Below are positions 29,875-39,143 of a stretch of DNA of 64,000 nucleotides, in pieces. The position numbers and the translations under genes were made by a program. Each line of letters begins with the position of its first letter. Positions within the stretch are counted from its first letter, which is position 1. Origin of the DNA: Magnetococcales bacterium (GTDB lineage: Bacteria; Pseudomonadota; Magnetococcia; Magnetococcales; Magnetaquicoccaceae); the NCBI GenBank assembly GCA_015231755.1, contig JADGAZ010000001.1:1-64000 (forward strand). The letters run 5' to 3'. The notes beneath the pieces are model-generated. The model did not search any database, had not been told where the DNA came from, and was given only the letters and a program-made list of their open reading frames with translations.

Positions 29875-31263
29875 TTATAGTCCGTAGGTGAGGGTGGCGA
29901 TCAGCAGATAGTTGATCACTCCCAGGACATCCACGGTGGTCAGGACGTAAGGACCGCCCCCAACCGCCGGGTCATGACCCATTTTCTGAAGCAGGATCGG
30001 CAGCGAGGCTGCGATCACTCCGGCATAGACGATGTTGCTCAGGATGCTAATGCCGACCACGAAGGCCAGGATGCTGCTCTTGAAGACCACCAGGGCGTAG
30101 GTGGACAGGCAGATTCCATAAAAGCTTCCCACCAGCAGGCCGACACTGGTTTCTTTGAACAGCAGTTTGAAATAGTTGCTGACCCGGATGTTGCCGGTGG
30201 CCAGACCACGGATGGCCACGGTGGTTGTTTGATTGCTGACATTGCCAGCCATGCCGAAGATCATGGGCATGAAGAAGCTCAACTGGATCACGGTGGCCAG
30301 GGTGTGTTCGTAGTGGCTGAGGATCCATGCGGCCATCAAGCCACCCATGAAGGGGGCGACGAGCCACGGAAGCCGGGATTTGGCGACATGCAAAAAAGAT
30401 TGGGACATGATGTCCAGTTTGGCGGTGACATCCGCCAATTTTTGCAAGGATTGCATGTCGGCTGCCCGGATGACATGAATCAGATCCTTGACGGTGATGA
30501 TGCCGCACATCACCCCCTGGTCGTTGACCACCGGGATCGCGAGCAGTCGGTTGCGGGTGACCTTTTTGGCTACCTCCCGTTGCGGGGTGTTGACATGCAC
30601 GGAATGGACATCGGTGCTGACGATTTCCGAGATGGGCCGTTCCGGGGTGGAAAGGAGAAGTTGTCTTAACGAACTGACCCCGATGAGACGGTTGTCCTTG
30701 TCCACCATGTAAGCGTAGAAAACGGGTGACTGCTTGGAGAGTTCCCGGACCGTGCGAACGGCGCTGCCTGCGGTGGTATTGTCGGGCAGGGCGAAAAATC
30801 GCGCGGTCATGAGCGCCCCGGCGGAATTGGACGGATATCGTTTGATGTTGTTGATTTCGATCTGAGTGGCTTGCTGAAGCGCTTCCGTCAGGCGGGTGCC
30901 CACCGTGGTACTCAGATTGTTGATGACTTTGTTGCGGACTTCGCAGGAGAGTCGTTCCAGAATCTGAATGGCCCGTTCCTGATCGCAGTGGGAGAAGATG
31001 TAATTCTGGAACTCTTCGCTGAGATCTTTGATGGTGGCACTGGCGAGCATGGGACACTCGATCAGTTCAAAGATATCCATGGCCTCTTTGGGGTCTAGGG
31101 AAGAGTTGATGACCTGGGCAATGTCGATGGCGGGCAGTTTTTCGATGATGCTGGCCAGATGGGGAATAGCCCCTTTGCGGTATAATCGATGGATCGTTTC
31201 TGAATATTTGGCCTGCTTGGATGAGGTTGATGGGTGGGGTTCATCAATTACGATTGCGCTCAT
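29875..31263 (-). CDS. Magnesium transporter MgtE family protein (paralogue 2)
   Basis: A second 462-residue MgtE-family protein with the same domain order. CBS motifs are seen at ALMTARFFALPDNTTAGSAV and RLLAIPVVNDQGVMCGIITV. The pore region reads GMAGNVSNQTTTVAIRGLATG, differing from the usual GNAGSQT (here GNVSNQT), which could change ion preference or transport rate. A hairpin lies in its leader (31294-31340). Equal length and synteny suggest an old tandem duplication that has diverged. Confidence 0.93.
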   Translation of the reverse strand: MSAIVIDEPHPSTSSKQAKYSETIHRLYRKGAIPHLASIIEKLPAIDIAQVINSSLDPKEAMDIFELIECPMLASATIKDLSEEFQNYIFSHCDQERAIQILERLSCEVRNKVINNLSTTVGTRLTEALQQATQIEINNIKRYPSNSAGALMTARFFALPDNTTAGSAVRTVRELSKQSPVFYAYMVDKDNRLIGVSSLRQLLLSTPERPISEIVSTDVHSVHVNTPQREVAKKVTRNRLLAIPVVNDQGVMCGIITVKDLIHVIRAADMQSLQKLADVTAKLDIMSQSFLHVAKSRLPWLVAPFMGGLMAAWILSHYEHTLATVIQLSFFMPMIFGMAGNVSNQTTTVAIRGLATGNIRVSNYFKLLFKETSVGLLVGSFYGICLSTYALVVFKSSILAFVVGISILSNIVYAGVIAASLPILLQKMGHDPAVGGGPYVLTTVDVLGVINYLLIATLTYGL

Positions 31264-31293
31264 GCTCTCCTCGAATGATAGGTCATGGTTTGT

Positions 31294-31340
31294 ATGATCC
31301 TGCCGCCTGGGCGGTGCGCTGATTTGGACAGCAGGATCAT
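31294..31340 (-). promoter_or_regulatory. Leader hairpin upstream of the mgtE pair
   Basis: Perfect 10-base arms (ATGATCCTGC and GCAGGATCAT) enclose 27 bases that contain an inner CCGCC/GGCGG-type stem. It ends 30 bases before the mgtE start and follows an AT-rich candidate promoter zone (31360-31390). It could be a regulatory RNA leader; it does not match the known M-box by eye. Confidence 0.55.
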
Positions 31341-31395
31341 CCCGACACCGGATTCGGTGTAAATAATTATTAAATAAGCTTTTTTGTTTTTTGTG

Positions 31396-31599
31396 TTACC
31401 GGTTGGCGGTCCGGCCGGAAAACAGGTTCATACCCAGTGCCCGGCGACCGATCAAAAAAGGGGACCGGGTGATCAGATCGGTGAAGGCTTCCAGGGTTTT
31501 CGGATGTTGCGTTTGGAGGGGTGCCGTGAAATCAATCGGTTGAATCATGGGAATGGCAGGGGGAGTCAAAGTGCGGATGACGGCTCTGAGGGTATTCAT
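31396..31599 (-). CDS. Small hypothetical protein
   Basis: A 67-residue open frame starting at 31599 behind AAGGA at about 10 bases. The protein is not hydrophobic, contains IPMIQPIDFTAP and ends in a basic stretch. No family was recognised. The surrounding region is an intergenic gap upstream of mgtE, and coding is not certain. A plus-strand frame over the same bases is less convincing. Confidence 0.35.
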   Translation of the reverse strand: MNTLRAVIRTLTPPAIPMIQPIDFTAPLQTQHPKTLEAFTDLITRSPFLIGRRALGMNLFSGRTANR

Positions 31600-32020
31600 G
31601 ATCGTGGTTCCTTTTTGTCGGGATGGTTGCTGTTTGGGGTGATACAGGGAAATAAACGGCCCCAACGACTGAAGAAGATCATCTTTTTGCCATTTTCTTT
31701 GTGATTGGTTGGCAATATCTTTTTTATTTATGGTACAAACGATTTTTGGAAAAAAATAGTAGAATTTTTAATCCCGGTTTTTGTCTATTTGTAAGATTTA
31801 TGATTCAAAACGCCGATCAATGTGAATATCGATGCTTTTTTTGTGGTTTCTTTGTGATTATTGATTCACATCTTTCAAATAAATGTGAATCAAATTTCTC
31901 ATTGCGCCGGAGTCTTTGAATCGGGAAATTGATTTTCCGGGTCGGGAAGATGTGCGGTCTGCGCGTGGTCCCCAGTGATGGGAAGTGTGATTCAAGTTTC
32001 CGGCAAGGAGTGCGTTTTCA
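31600..32020. other. AT-rich intergenic region upstream of the histidine kinase gene
   Basis: A 421-base gap, clearly richer in A and T than its neighbours between about 31690 and 31920. It holds a perfect inverted repeat (31861-31893) and several related half-sites, and the kinase ribosome site (AAGGAG, 32004-32009). No gene is supported. Confidence 0.6.
31861..31893. promoter_or_regulatory. Perfect 11-bp inverted repeat, candidate operator
   Basis: Arms TTGATTCACAT and ATGTGAATCAA flank 11 bases. Similar half-sites occur at 31801-31808 (TGATTCAA), 31819-31827 (AATGTGAAT) and 31985-31994 (TGTGATTCAA), the last between this repeat and the kinase start. There is no T-tract. The set suggests binding of a dimeric regulator. 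Confidence 0.5.
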
Positions 32021-33613
32021 ATGGGATATCTATGGGATTTGAAAGGTCGTTTTGTCGGGATGGGCATTATCATCATGCTGGTCATCGCCGCCGAAGGGAT
32101 GGTGGGGGTGCGTGGTATCGGCATGGTCCGGGAGCGGATTGAATACCTGGATCACTTCCTGATGCCCCTGACCCGTGCTCTGTCCCGGGTGGAGAGCCTG
32201 CATGTGCAGTTGAATCATCAATTTGAAAAGGCGCCCCGCGACGAACACGTCCCGGAACGCCTGATGGTCAATCCGCGCATCATTCACGATCAGACCACCC
32301 GCATTCAACAAGAGATCCAGTTCGGATTGGAAACCATCGAGAATGCCGCCAAGAGCGGACAGATCCAGGAGAACAATCCGTCGTTGCTCAAGATTCGGCA
32401 GCGTCTTGAGGCTTTGAGCGCCATGCAATCCCAATTGAACAAATCCTTGCAAGAGACGCCGGTGGATGCCGAGGATGGCATGATTCACCTGACGCCGGGG
32501 GCCAACCGTCAACTGGTGGATGATTCCGAACATCAGGAGGCCTGGTCGGACCGGGTACTGGAGTTGACCGAGGAGGTGCTCGACCGGTCCGTGAACAGCA
32601 CCTTGCAGGTCAGCGATCATACGGTATTTTTGCTCATCGCCGCCTGGATCGTGAGTCTGGTGTTGTGTTCGCTGTTGATTCTGGTGCTGGCTGTGAGTAT
32701 TTTGCGTCCGCTGCATCTGGTCCGGAAGGCCGTGGGCAAAATTGCCGCTGGAGAGATGGAAATTCAGTTTGAATCCAACTCCCACGACGAACTCGGGCGT
32801 CTGCTCGACGCCATGCGCGCCATGGCCCAGGCCTTGCGGGAACGCCAGAAGGTGGAGGATCATCTGCGTCAGTCGGAGAAGATGTCTTCTCTGGGGCGTC
32901 TGGCCATCGGTCTGGCCCACGAGGTCAACAATCCTTTGGCCAATGCCTCGATCAATCTGGAAGTGCTGGAAATGGATCCCACCTGTCATCCGACGGAACT
33001 GGTGGCCCGGTTGGCCGTGGTGCGGCGCAATATCGAGAAGGCCATGTCCATCACCCAGGAGTTGTTGAGTTTTTCCCGTCCGGACCGGCCCGAGTTCGCG
33101 CCGGTGGTGTTGCATGATGCCCTCGATGGGGTGTTGATGTTGCTGGGACAGCGTTTGCGTCCGTTTGCGGTGCGTTTGAACTATGATCCTGACCTGCCGG
33201 AAATCCTGGGGTTGAGTGGCAAGATTCAGCAGGTGTTCATGAACCTGATCCAAAATACCATCGAAGCCATGCCCCATGGGGGGGAACTGGTCATCACCAC
33301 GGGACAAGAGGCGGAATGGGTCTTTGTCGAACTGCGCGACAGCGGACCCGGCATCCCTCCGGCCTTGTGCAGCAAGGTGCGGGAACCCTTTTTTACCACC
33401 CGTATGGAGATGGGAGGCGTGGGACTGGGTTTGACTGTGTGTCAGAGCATCATGGATCAGCATGGCGGTCGTCTGGAACTCGATCCCCATCCGGCCCCGG
33501 AAGGGGGGTTGCGGGCCATCGTCCGTTTTCCGAAAACCGAGAGTATCGCCGCCTCTGACCCGGTCGGGGCCGAATGGAGCCTGAAGCATGAATCCGATTC
33601 TGATCGTCGATGA
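32021..33613 (+). CDS. Membrane sensor histidine kinase
   Basis: A 530-residue kinase. A first membrane helix (about residues 10-32) and a second (about 203-228) flank a helical periplasmic sensor of about 170 residues, rich in Gln and Glu. A HAMP domain (RPLHLVRKAVGKIAAGEM) and a coiled linker lead to the H box with His300 in GLAHEVNNPLANASI. The catalytic domain has MNLIQNTIEAMPHGG, RDSGPGIPPAL and GGVGLGLTVCQSIM. This HxxNNPL type resembles NtrB/AtoS-like kinases. It overlaps the regulator gene by 26 bases. The ligand is unknown. Confidence 0.93.
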   Translation: MGYLWDLKGRFVGMGIIIMLVIAAEGMVGVRGIGMVRERIEYLDHFLMPLTRALSRVESLHVQLNHQFEKAPRDEHVPERLMVNPRIIHDQTTRIQQEIQFGLETIENAAKSGQIQENNPSLLKIRQRLEALSAMQSQLNKSLQETPVDAEDGMIHLTPGANRQLVDDSEHQEAWSDRVLELTEEVLDRSVNSTLQVSDHTVFLLIAAWIVSLVLCSLLILVLAVSILRPLHLVRKAVGKIAAGEMEIQFESNSHDELGRLLDAMRAMAQALRERQKVEDHLRQSEKMSSLGRLAIGLAHEVNNPLANASINLEVLEMDPTCHPTELVARLAVVRRNIEKAMSITQELLSFSRPDRPEFAPVVLHDALDGVLMLLGQRLRPFAVRLNYDPDLPEILGLSGKIQQVFMNLIQNTIEAMPHGGELVITTGQEAEWVFVELRDSGPGIPPALCSKVREPFFTTRMEMGGVGLGLTVCQSIMDQHGGRLELDPHPAPEGGLRAIVRFPKTESIAASDPVGAEWSLKHESDSDRR

Positions 33614-34244
33614 TGACAACGATTTCTGTCAGGTGATCGAGGATGTTCTCACCAAGGCCGGTTTCGTCACCTGCCGGGCCAACAATGGTCAGGAAGCCTT
33701 GGCGGTACTCGCCCAGCAAAAGTGTGACATCGTGCTGCTGGATCTGGTGCTGCCCGGCATGGATGGTCTGGAGGTGCTCAGACGCATCCAGCAGCAGGAT
33801 GAACACATCCGGGTGATCCTGATCACCGCCTTCGCCACCATCGAAAACGCGGTCAGCAGCATCAAGATGGGGGCCACGGAGTTTTTGACCAAGCCGTTCC
33901 GGATCACCGACTTCATCATTCTGATCCATCGTACCGTGGAGGAGATCCGTTTCGAGCAGAAGGCGTTGGAACTCAATTTTGATCCGATTCTCGTCTGTCT
34001 GGCCCATCCGATCCGGCGGGGCATCGCGGAAGCCTTGAGCGGTCAACAGGTGCTGCGCCTGACCGATCTGATGCAGCAACTGGATATCAGCGATCACACC
34101 AAGCTGACTTTCCATCTCAAGAACCTCATCGAGCATGGCATCATCGACAAAACCCGCAACCGTTCCTATCTGCTCACCCAGCGGGGACGGATGCTGTTGT
34201 CGGGTTTGCGTCGTCTCTCCATGAGCCTGGGTGTCAACAGCTAG
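33588..34244 (+). CDS. Response regulator with ArsR-like winged-helix output
   Basis: A 218-residue regulator. The receiver (about 1-120) has LIVDDDNDF, phospho-acceptor Asp52 in VLLDLVLPGMDGLEVL, and Lys in LTKPFRITDF. Residues about 135-215 form a winged helix of ArsR type: LAHPIRRGIAEAL, LTDLMQQLDISDHTKLTFHLKNL and YLLTQRGRMLL. This output domain is rare in response regulators; OmpR, NarL or NtrC types are usual. It is translationally coupled to the kinase and may bind the inverted repeats upstream. Confidence 0.9.
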   Translation: MNPILIVDDDNDFCQVIEDVLTKAGFVTCRANNGQEALAVLAQQKCDIVLLDLVLPGMDGLEVLRRIQQQDEHIRVILITAFATIENAVSSIKMGATEFLTKPFRITDFIILIHRTVEEIRFEQKALELNFDPILVCLAHPIRRGIAEALSGQQVLRLTDLMQQLDISDHTKLTFHLKNLIEHGIIDKTRNRSYLLTQRGRMLLSGLRRLSMSLGVNS

Positions 34245-34318
34245 ATTGACGCGGGCTTCGATCTTCTTCTGCACTTGGACAAAACAAAACAGGAAATCGG
34301 CAACATTGAGCGATTTCC

Positions 34319-34348
34319 TTGCAATCGGGAACCGCGTGCGGTTACACT
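34319..34348 (+). promoter_or_regulatory. Candidate sigma-70 promoter for the rpsB operon
   Basis: TTGCAA and TACACT are separated by 18 bases, about 135 bases before the rpsB start. The long leader contains CCCC-TTG-CGGGG-type pairing near 34403-34414 and could carry a ribosomal-protein autoregulatory site. Motif match only. Confidence 0.45.
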
Positions 34349-34483
34349 GCACGGGTTTTCATCATTTCCTATTTCACACGCGGATGACCGTCGGTCCCGG
34401 CTCCCCTTGCGGGGTGAGGATCGTCTTGCCAACCGGCATCCGCGGAGGCCAAAGCCGAACTCAAACATCTAAGGATTGTGATC

Positions 34484-35251
34484 ATGGCAACGTTTTCGAT
34501 TCGTGAACTCCTGGACGCGGGTTTCCATTTTGGTCACCAGACCAAACGCTGGAATCCCAAAATGGGCCGCTACATCCATTCGGCCCGCAATGGCGTCCAT
34601 ATCATCAATCTGCAAAAGACCATCTATATGCTCCGTGATGCCTGCCGTTTCGTCACCGAGCGGGTCACCGACGGAGGCGTGGTCCTGTTCGTGGGCACCA
34701 AGCGTCAGGTGGTGGATCTGGTCGCCGAAGAGGCGGCCCGCTGTGGACAATACTATGTCAACCATCGCTGGCTCGGCGGCACCCTGACCAACTGGAAAAC
34801 CATTCAAGACTCCATCCGTCGCCTGAAAGATATCGAAAAAATGCGGGATGACGGCTCCTGGCAGCTTCTCCCCAAAAAAGAAGTGTTGCGTCTGGAACGC
34901 CAGAAAGAAAAAATGGAACGTTCCCTGGGCGGCATCAAGGACATGAGTCGTCTTCCGGATCTGATCATCGTGGTGGATGTCAACAAAGAGTCCATCGCCG
35001 TGGCCGAAGCCAACAAACTGGGGATCCCGGTGGTGGCCCTGGTGGACTCCAACTGCGATCCGGATCATATCGATTGGGTCGTGCCGGGCAACGACGACGC
35101 CATCCGTTCTTTGAAATTGTTCATGAACAAAATGGGCGAAGCCATCATGGAAGGCAAACGTCCCGAGGTGAGCGAGGCCATGTTCGAAGGCCGCAACGAT
35201 GCCGCCTCCTCGTCCGACGGCGCTGACGAAATGGTTCAGACCCATTCTTGA
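34484..35251 (+). CDS. rpsB: 30S ribosomal protein S2
   Basis: A 255-residue S2 starting [19 protein letters not shown], with the standard [35 protein letters not shown] and [20 protein letters not shown]. The start at 34484 follows AAGGA. It heads the rpsB-tsf-pyrH-frr-uppS-cdsA-dxr-rseP run, which is the usual proteobacterial order. Confidence 0.98.
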   Translation: MATFSIRELLDAGFHFGHQTKRWNPKMGRYIHSARNGVHIINLQKTIYMLRDACRFVTERVTDGGVVLFVGTKRQVVDLVAEEAARCGQYYVNHRWLGGTLTNWKTIQDSIRRLKDIEKMRDDGSWQLLPKKEVLRLERQKEKMERSLGGIKDMSRLPDLIIVVDVNKESIAVAEANKLGIPVVALVDSNCDPDHIDWVVPGNDDAIRSLKLFMNKMGEAIMEGKRPEVSEAMFEGRNDAASSSDGADEMVQTHS

Positions 35252-35279
35252 AATACAGTCATATAAAGGAATACGTGAC

Positions 35280-36197
35280 ATGTCTGCTGTAACTGCGAAT
35301 CTCGTGAAAGAGCTTCGGGAAAAGACCGGAGCCGGAATGATGGATTGCAAAAAGGCCCTCACCGAAACCGATGGCGACCTGGAGGCGGCTGTGGATTGGC
35401 TGCGCAAGAAAGGCATCGCCTCGGCTTCCAAGAAATCGGGCCGGGTGGCTGCGGAGGGCAAGGTGGTGGTGGCTGCCGCCGGCAATCACGGTCTGCTGCT
35501 GGAAGTCAACTCCGAAACCGATTTCGCCGCCAAGAACGAGCGGTTCATGGCCTTCGCCACCACGGCGGTTCAGGTGGGACTGGATGCCAGAATCCAGACC
35601 GTGGAACTGCTGGCCGGTCTGCCCTATCCGGGCACCGGGCGCAGTGTGGCCGAGGAGTTGACCGCCCTGATCGCCGGCGTGGGTGAAAACATGAACCTGC
35701 GTCGCGTGGCCCGGGTGGACGTGCCCCAGGGCGCGGTGGTGGGTTATCTGCACATGGGTGGCAAGATCGGTACCCTGGTCGCGTTGGACTCCGCCGCCTC
35801 CGATCAGGATGGTCTGCGGGAACTCGGCAAAAAGATCGCCATGCACGTGGCGGCCTCCACCCCGTTTTATCTCAACCGGGATCAGGTGCCAGAATCCGAC
35901 CTGGAGCGGGAAAGAAGTGTCCTGGCGGATCAGGCCCGGGCTTCCGGTAAGCCGGAGAGCATCATCGAAAAGATGGTGCAGGGCCGTCTTTCCAAGTTCT
36001 ACGCCGACACCTGTCTGGTGGAACAGCCCTTTGTCATGGATCCGGAGCAGTCGGTGCAGGCTGTGGTGGATGCGGCGGCCAAGAGCCTGGGATCTCCGAT
36101 TCGTGTGGCCGGTTTCGCCCGTTTCATGATGGGCGAAGGGTTGCAGAAACGGGATGACGACTTTGCCGCCGAGGTGGCCAAGCAGATCGGTCAATAG
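35280..36197 (+). CDS. tsf: Elongation factor Ts
   Basis: A 305-residue EF-Ts, the nucleotide exchange factor of EF-Tu. The N-terminal UBA-like domain contains [19 protein letters not shown] and the core has [15 protein letters not shown], the TDFVAKN-type contact with EF-Tu. The start at 35280 follows AAGGA; a longer frame overlapping rpsB is rejected. It lies 28 bases after rpsB. Confidence 0.98.
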   Translation: MSAVTANLVKELREKTGAGMMDCKKALTETDGDLEAAVDWLRKKGIASASKKSGRVAAEGKVVVAAAGNHGLLLEVNSETDFAAKNERFMAFATTAVQVGLDARIQTVELLAGLPYPGTGRSVAEELTALIAGVGENMNLRRVARVDVPQGAVVGYLHMGGKIGTLVALDSAASDQDGLRELGKKIAMHVAASTPFYLNRDQVPESDLERERSVLADQARASGKPESIIEKMVQGRLSKFYADTCLVEQPFVMDPEQSVQAVVDAAAKSLGSPIRVAGFARFMMGEGLQKRDDDFAAEVAKQIGQ

Positions 36198-36204
36198 ACC
36201 CGCC

Positions 36205-36909
36205 ATGCGACGCATCTTGTTGAAATTGTCGGGCGAGGCCCTGATGGGGGGACGAGGCGAAAGCCTCGACCCCTCTTTTTTGAAGGATCTGGCCCTGGAT
36301 ATACGCGCCGCCCGGGCTTTGGGGGCGCAGGTGGCCGTGGTGGTGGGCGGTGGCAACATTTTTCGTGGCGCCACCGGTGCTGCCCTGGGCATGGAGCGCA
36401 CCAGCGCTGACCAGATGGGCATGCTGGCCACGGTGATCAACTCTCTGGCTTTGCAGGCCGCCCTGGAAGGGTGTGACGTGCCCACCCGGGTCCAGTCCGC
36501 CATCCCCATGACCCAGGTGGCCGAACCCTTTGTCCAGCGTGAGGCGGTGCGTCACCTGGAAGAGGGACGGGTGGTGATTTTCGCGGCGGGAACCGGCAAT
36601 CCCTACTTTACCACCGATACGGCGGCAAGCCTCCGGGCCGCCGAAATCCATGCGGATCTGCTGCTCAAGGCCACCAAGGTGGATGGGGTCTACGACGCCG
36701 ATCCCGTGAAAAATCCCGATGCCAGGAAATTCACCGCGTTGACCTATGACGAGGTGTTGCGTCGGGGACTCGGCGTGATGGACCTGACCGCCATCACCTT
36801 GTGCCGGGACAACCGGATCCCCTTGTGCGTCTTTTCCATCCTGGAGCGGGGCTGTCTGGAGGCGATCCTCAAGGGAGAAGCACGGGGCACCACCATCGGC
36901 CTGACTTGA
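36205..36909 (+). CDS. pyrH: UMP kinase
   Basis: A 234-residue UMP kinase of the amino-acid-kinase fold. Visible motifs are [53 protein letters not shown] and [15 protein letters not shown]. The start at 36205 (7 bases after the tsf stop) matches the family start; the longer frame inside tsf is rejected. No strong ribosome site is seen, so translation may be coupled to tsf. Confidence 0.97.
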   Translation: MRRILLKLSGEALMGGRGESLDPSFLKDLALDIRAARALGAQVAVVVGGGNIFRGATGAALGMERTSADQMGMLATVINSLALQAALEGCDVPTRVQSAIPMTQVAEPFVQREAVRHLEEGRVVIFAAGTGNPYFTTDTAASLRAAEIHADLLLKATKVDGVYDADPVKNPDARKFTALTYDEVLRRGLGVMDLTAITLCRDNRIPLCVFSILERGCLEAILKGEARGTTIGLT

Positions 36910-36961
36910 AAAAACGGTGCTTCTTTGGCAACTTTCCATCTTATCGGACGGGAGTGGCATG

Positions 36962-37522
36962 ATGACTGACCCCGCTGTTCTTCAATCCCTGGATCAACGG
37001 ATGGCCAAAGCCATTCAGTCGCTCAAGGAGGAGTTGGCCGGCGTGCGCACGGGACGGGCCTCCACGTCGATTCTGGATCGGGTGATGGTCAATGCCTACG
37101 GCACCGAGACCCCCTTGAACCAAGTGGCCACCCTGAATGTCCCGGAACCCCGCCTGATCACCGTGCAGCCTTGGGACAAGAAACTCATCAAGGCCATCGA
37201 AAAGGGCATCCTGGAGTCGGAACTGGGCCTGAATCCGGCCAACGATGGCGTGTTGATCCGCGTGCCTTTGCCCGAACTCAACGAAGAGCGGCGCAAGGAA
37301 TTGGTCAAAATGGTCCAAAAGACCGGTGAACATGCCAAGGTCGCCCTGCGCAACGTGCGTCGCGAGATCATGGACCAGTTCAAGAAAATGGAAAAGAACA
37401 AGGAAATTTCCCAAGACGATCTCCGTCAGATGGAAAAAGTGGTGCAGGAGCGCACCGATCAGCGTGTCAAGGAAGTCGATGAAGTCGTGGCCCACAAAGA
37501 GGCCGATGTCATGCGGGTCTAG
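36962..37522 (+). CDS. frr: Ribosome recycling factor
   Basis: A 186-residue RRF, which with EF-G splits post-termination ribosomes. Typical segments are LKEELAGVRTGRASTSILD, ITVQPWDKKLI, ESELGLNPANDG and the C-terminal QMEKVVQERTDQRVKEVDEV. GGGAG lies 7-8 bases before the chosen ATG at 36962; ATG at 36959 is an alternative. Length is the family norm (185). Confidence 0.97.
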   Translation: MTDPAVLQSLDQRMAKAIQSLKEELAGVRTGRASTSILDRVMVNAYGTETPLNQVATLNVPEPRLITVQPWDKKLIKAIEKGILESELGLNPANDGVLIRVPLPELNEERRKELVKMVQKTGEHAKVALRNVRREIMDQFKKMEKNKEISQDDLRQMEKVVQERTDQRVKEVDEVVAHKEADVMRV

Positions 37523-37555
37523 CCGAATGTCCATTTTCTTCGGCCCGGAATCCCA

Positions 37556-38275
37556 ATGACCACCATTCCCCCCGACAAAATGCCCCGGCATGTTGCCATC
37601 GTCATGGATGGCAATCGACGCTGGGCCAAGTCCCGGTTCCTTCCCAAGATCGAGGGACATCGACGGGGGGTCAAAGCCGTGCGTCGTACCGTGGAGGCCT
37701 GTCTGGATCTTAAGATTCCGACGTTGACCCTTTACACCTTCTCTTCCGAAAACTGGAACCGTCCTCAGGATGAGGTCTCCTCATTGATGAATCTGCTGGC
37801 CATCCATCTGCGCAAGGAGATGGACGAGTTGGTCAAGGAGGGCGTGCGCTTCCGTGCGCTGGGACGCATCGGCGAACTGCCTGAGACCATCCAGATCCTG
37901 GTGCGGGAGCTGGAAGAGAAGACCCGCTTCAATACCGCGTTGGATTTCAACATCGCCATCAACTACGGGGGGCGTCTGGAGTTGGTGGACGCGGCCCGGT
38001 CCCTGGCCAGGGATGCGGTTGCCGGAAATCTGGATCCCGAGGCGATCACCGAGGCGTTGTTGGCCTCCCGCTTGACCACCGCCGGGCAGGTGGATCCCGA
38101 TCTGTTGATCCGCACCGGGGGAGAGCAGCGCATCAGCAATTTTCTGCTGTGGCAGATGGCCTATACCGAAATGGTGTTTCTTCCGATCTATTGGCCCGAA
38201 TTCGATGCCGCTCACCTGGAACAGGCCATTCAGGAATATGCGAGCCGGGATCGTCGTTTTGGGGCCGCCCGTTAA
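37556..38275 (+). CDS. uppS: Isoprenyl transferase (undecaprenyl diphosphate synthase)
   Basis: A 239-residue cis-prenyltransferase that makes undecaprenyl diphosphate, the lipid carrier for cell wall and O-antigen. The catalytic Asp is in VAIVMDGNRRWAKSR; other motifs are GHRRGVKAVRRTVE, TLYTFSSENWNRP, INYGGRLELVDA and DLLIRTGGEQRISNFLLWQ. It lies 33 bases after frr. Confidence 0.97.
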   Translation: MTTIPPDKMPRHVAIVMDGNRRWAKSRFLPKIEGHRRGVKAVRRTVEACLDLKIPTLTLYTFSSENWNRPQDEVSSLMNLLAIHLRKEMDELVKEGVRFRALGRIGELPETIQILVRELEEKTRFNTALDFNIAINYGGRLELVDAARSLARDAVAGNLDPEAITEALLASRLTTAGQVDPDLLIRTGGEQRISNFLLWQMAYTEMVFLPIYWPEFDAAHLEQAIQEYASRDRRFGAAR

Positions 38276-38315
38276 CGTTTTGGTTCGCCTGTCAACCTCT
38301 CTGGATTGATACCGG

Positions 38316-39143
38316 ATGATCGCTCGCTCGCTCTCCGCCATTGCCTTGGCGCCGTTGCTGATCTTGTTGCTTCTGGCGGGATCCCGCTTCGCCTTGTTCG
38401 TGCTGTTGCTGGTAGCCGGCGGGGTGTTGCTGTGGGAGTGGCTTCGCATGAAGGAACCCTTCTCCCCGGTGATCCATGTTCCGTTGCTGCTGGCCCAATC
38501 CATGGTGCTGTATACCGGCTATCGGGGTTATCCGGGCTGGATCGGGCTGGAATTGATGCTGGTCCTGCTGGCCCTGTTCGCCTGGTCCCTGGTGGAGTAC
38601 CGGCCCGGAGAGGCGGTTTCACCCCGGGCGGGATTCCGTTTCATGGGGGTGGTCTATTGCGGGGTGCCGTTGATGCTCCTGGATGGTATCCGCGCCATGC
38701 AGCACGGGGGCGCCTTGATCTGTCTGCTATTGTTCGTGGTCTGGGCCACGGATACCGGGGCGTATCTGGTGGGACGGAAATGGGGCCGGAGCCGAATCGC
38801 TCCGAACATCAGTCCCAACAAGACCTGGGCCGGATTCTGGGGGGGAACTTCCCTGGGTACCCTGGTGGGCTGGGTGGGCGTCTTGGGATTCGGACTGCCC
38901 TTTACCGGGATCCAGGGTCTGGTGTTGGGTCTGGTGCTTTCGTTGGTGGGACAGGCGGGGGATCTGGTGGAGTCGGTCTTGAAACGGGAAGCGGGCATCA
39001 AGGATACCGGTCAACTGATTCCGGGTCATGGGGGGCTGTTGGATCGGCTCGACAGCCTGTTGTTCGTCACTCCGGTTTTTTATGCCTATCTGCGTTTGCG
39101 CTGGAGCGGCGTCCCCTTGGGAGCGTGGTTCTTTGGGGGTTAA
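38316..39143 (+). CDS. cdsA: Phosphatidate cytidylyltransferase
   Basis: A 275-residue integral membrane CDP-diglyceride synthase with about seven or eight hydrophobic segments. The family signature is complete: ESVLKREAGIKDTG followed by IPGHGGLLDRLDS, with SPNKTWAGFWGG upstream. It supplies CDP-diacylglycerol for phospholipids. Its 3' end overlaps the start of dxr by 11 bases. Confidence 0.97.
   Translation: MIARSLSAIALAPLLILLLLAGSRFALFVLLLVAGGVLLWEWLRMKEPFSPVIHVPLLLAQSMVLYTGYRGYPGWIGLELMLVLLALFAWSLVEYRPGEAVSPRAGFRFMGVVYCGVPLMLLDGIRAMQHGGALICLLLFVVWATDTGAYLVGRKWGRSRIAPNISPNKTWAGFWGGTSLGTLVGWVGVLGFGLPFTGIQGLVLGLVLSLVGQAGDLVESVLKREAGIKDTGQLIPGHGGLLDRLDSLLFVTPVFYAYLRLRWSGVPLGAWFFGG

Noticed and set aside
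31384-31704. A 106-codon plus-strand frame over the small mgtE-proximal gene
   Set aside because: No ribosome site, no domain, and the opposite strand has the better start signal.
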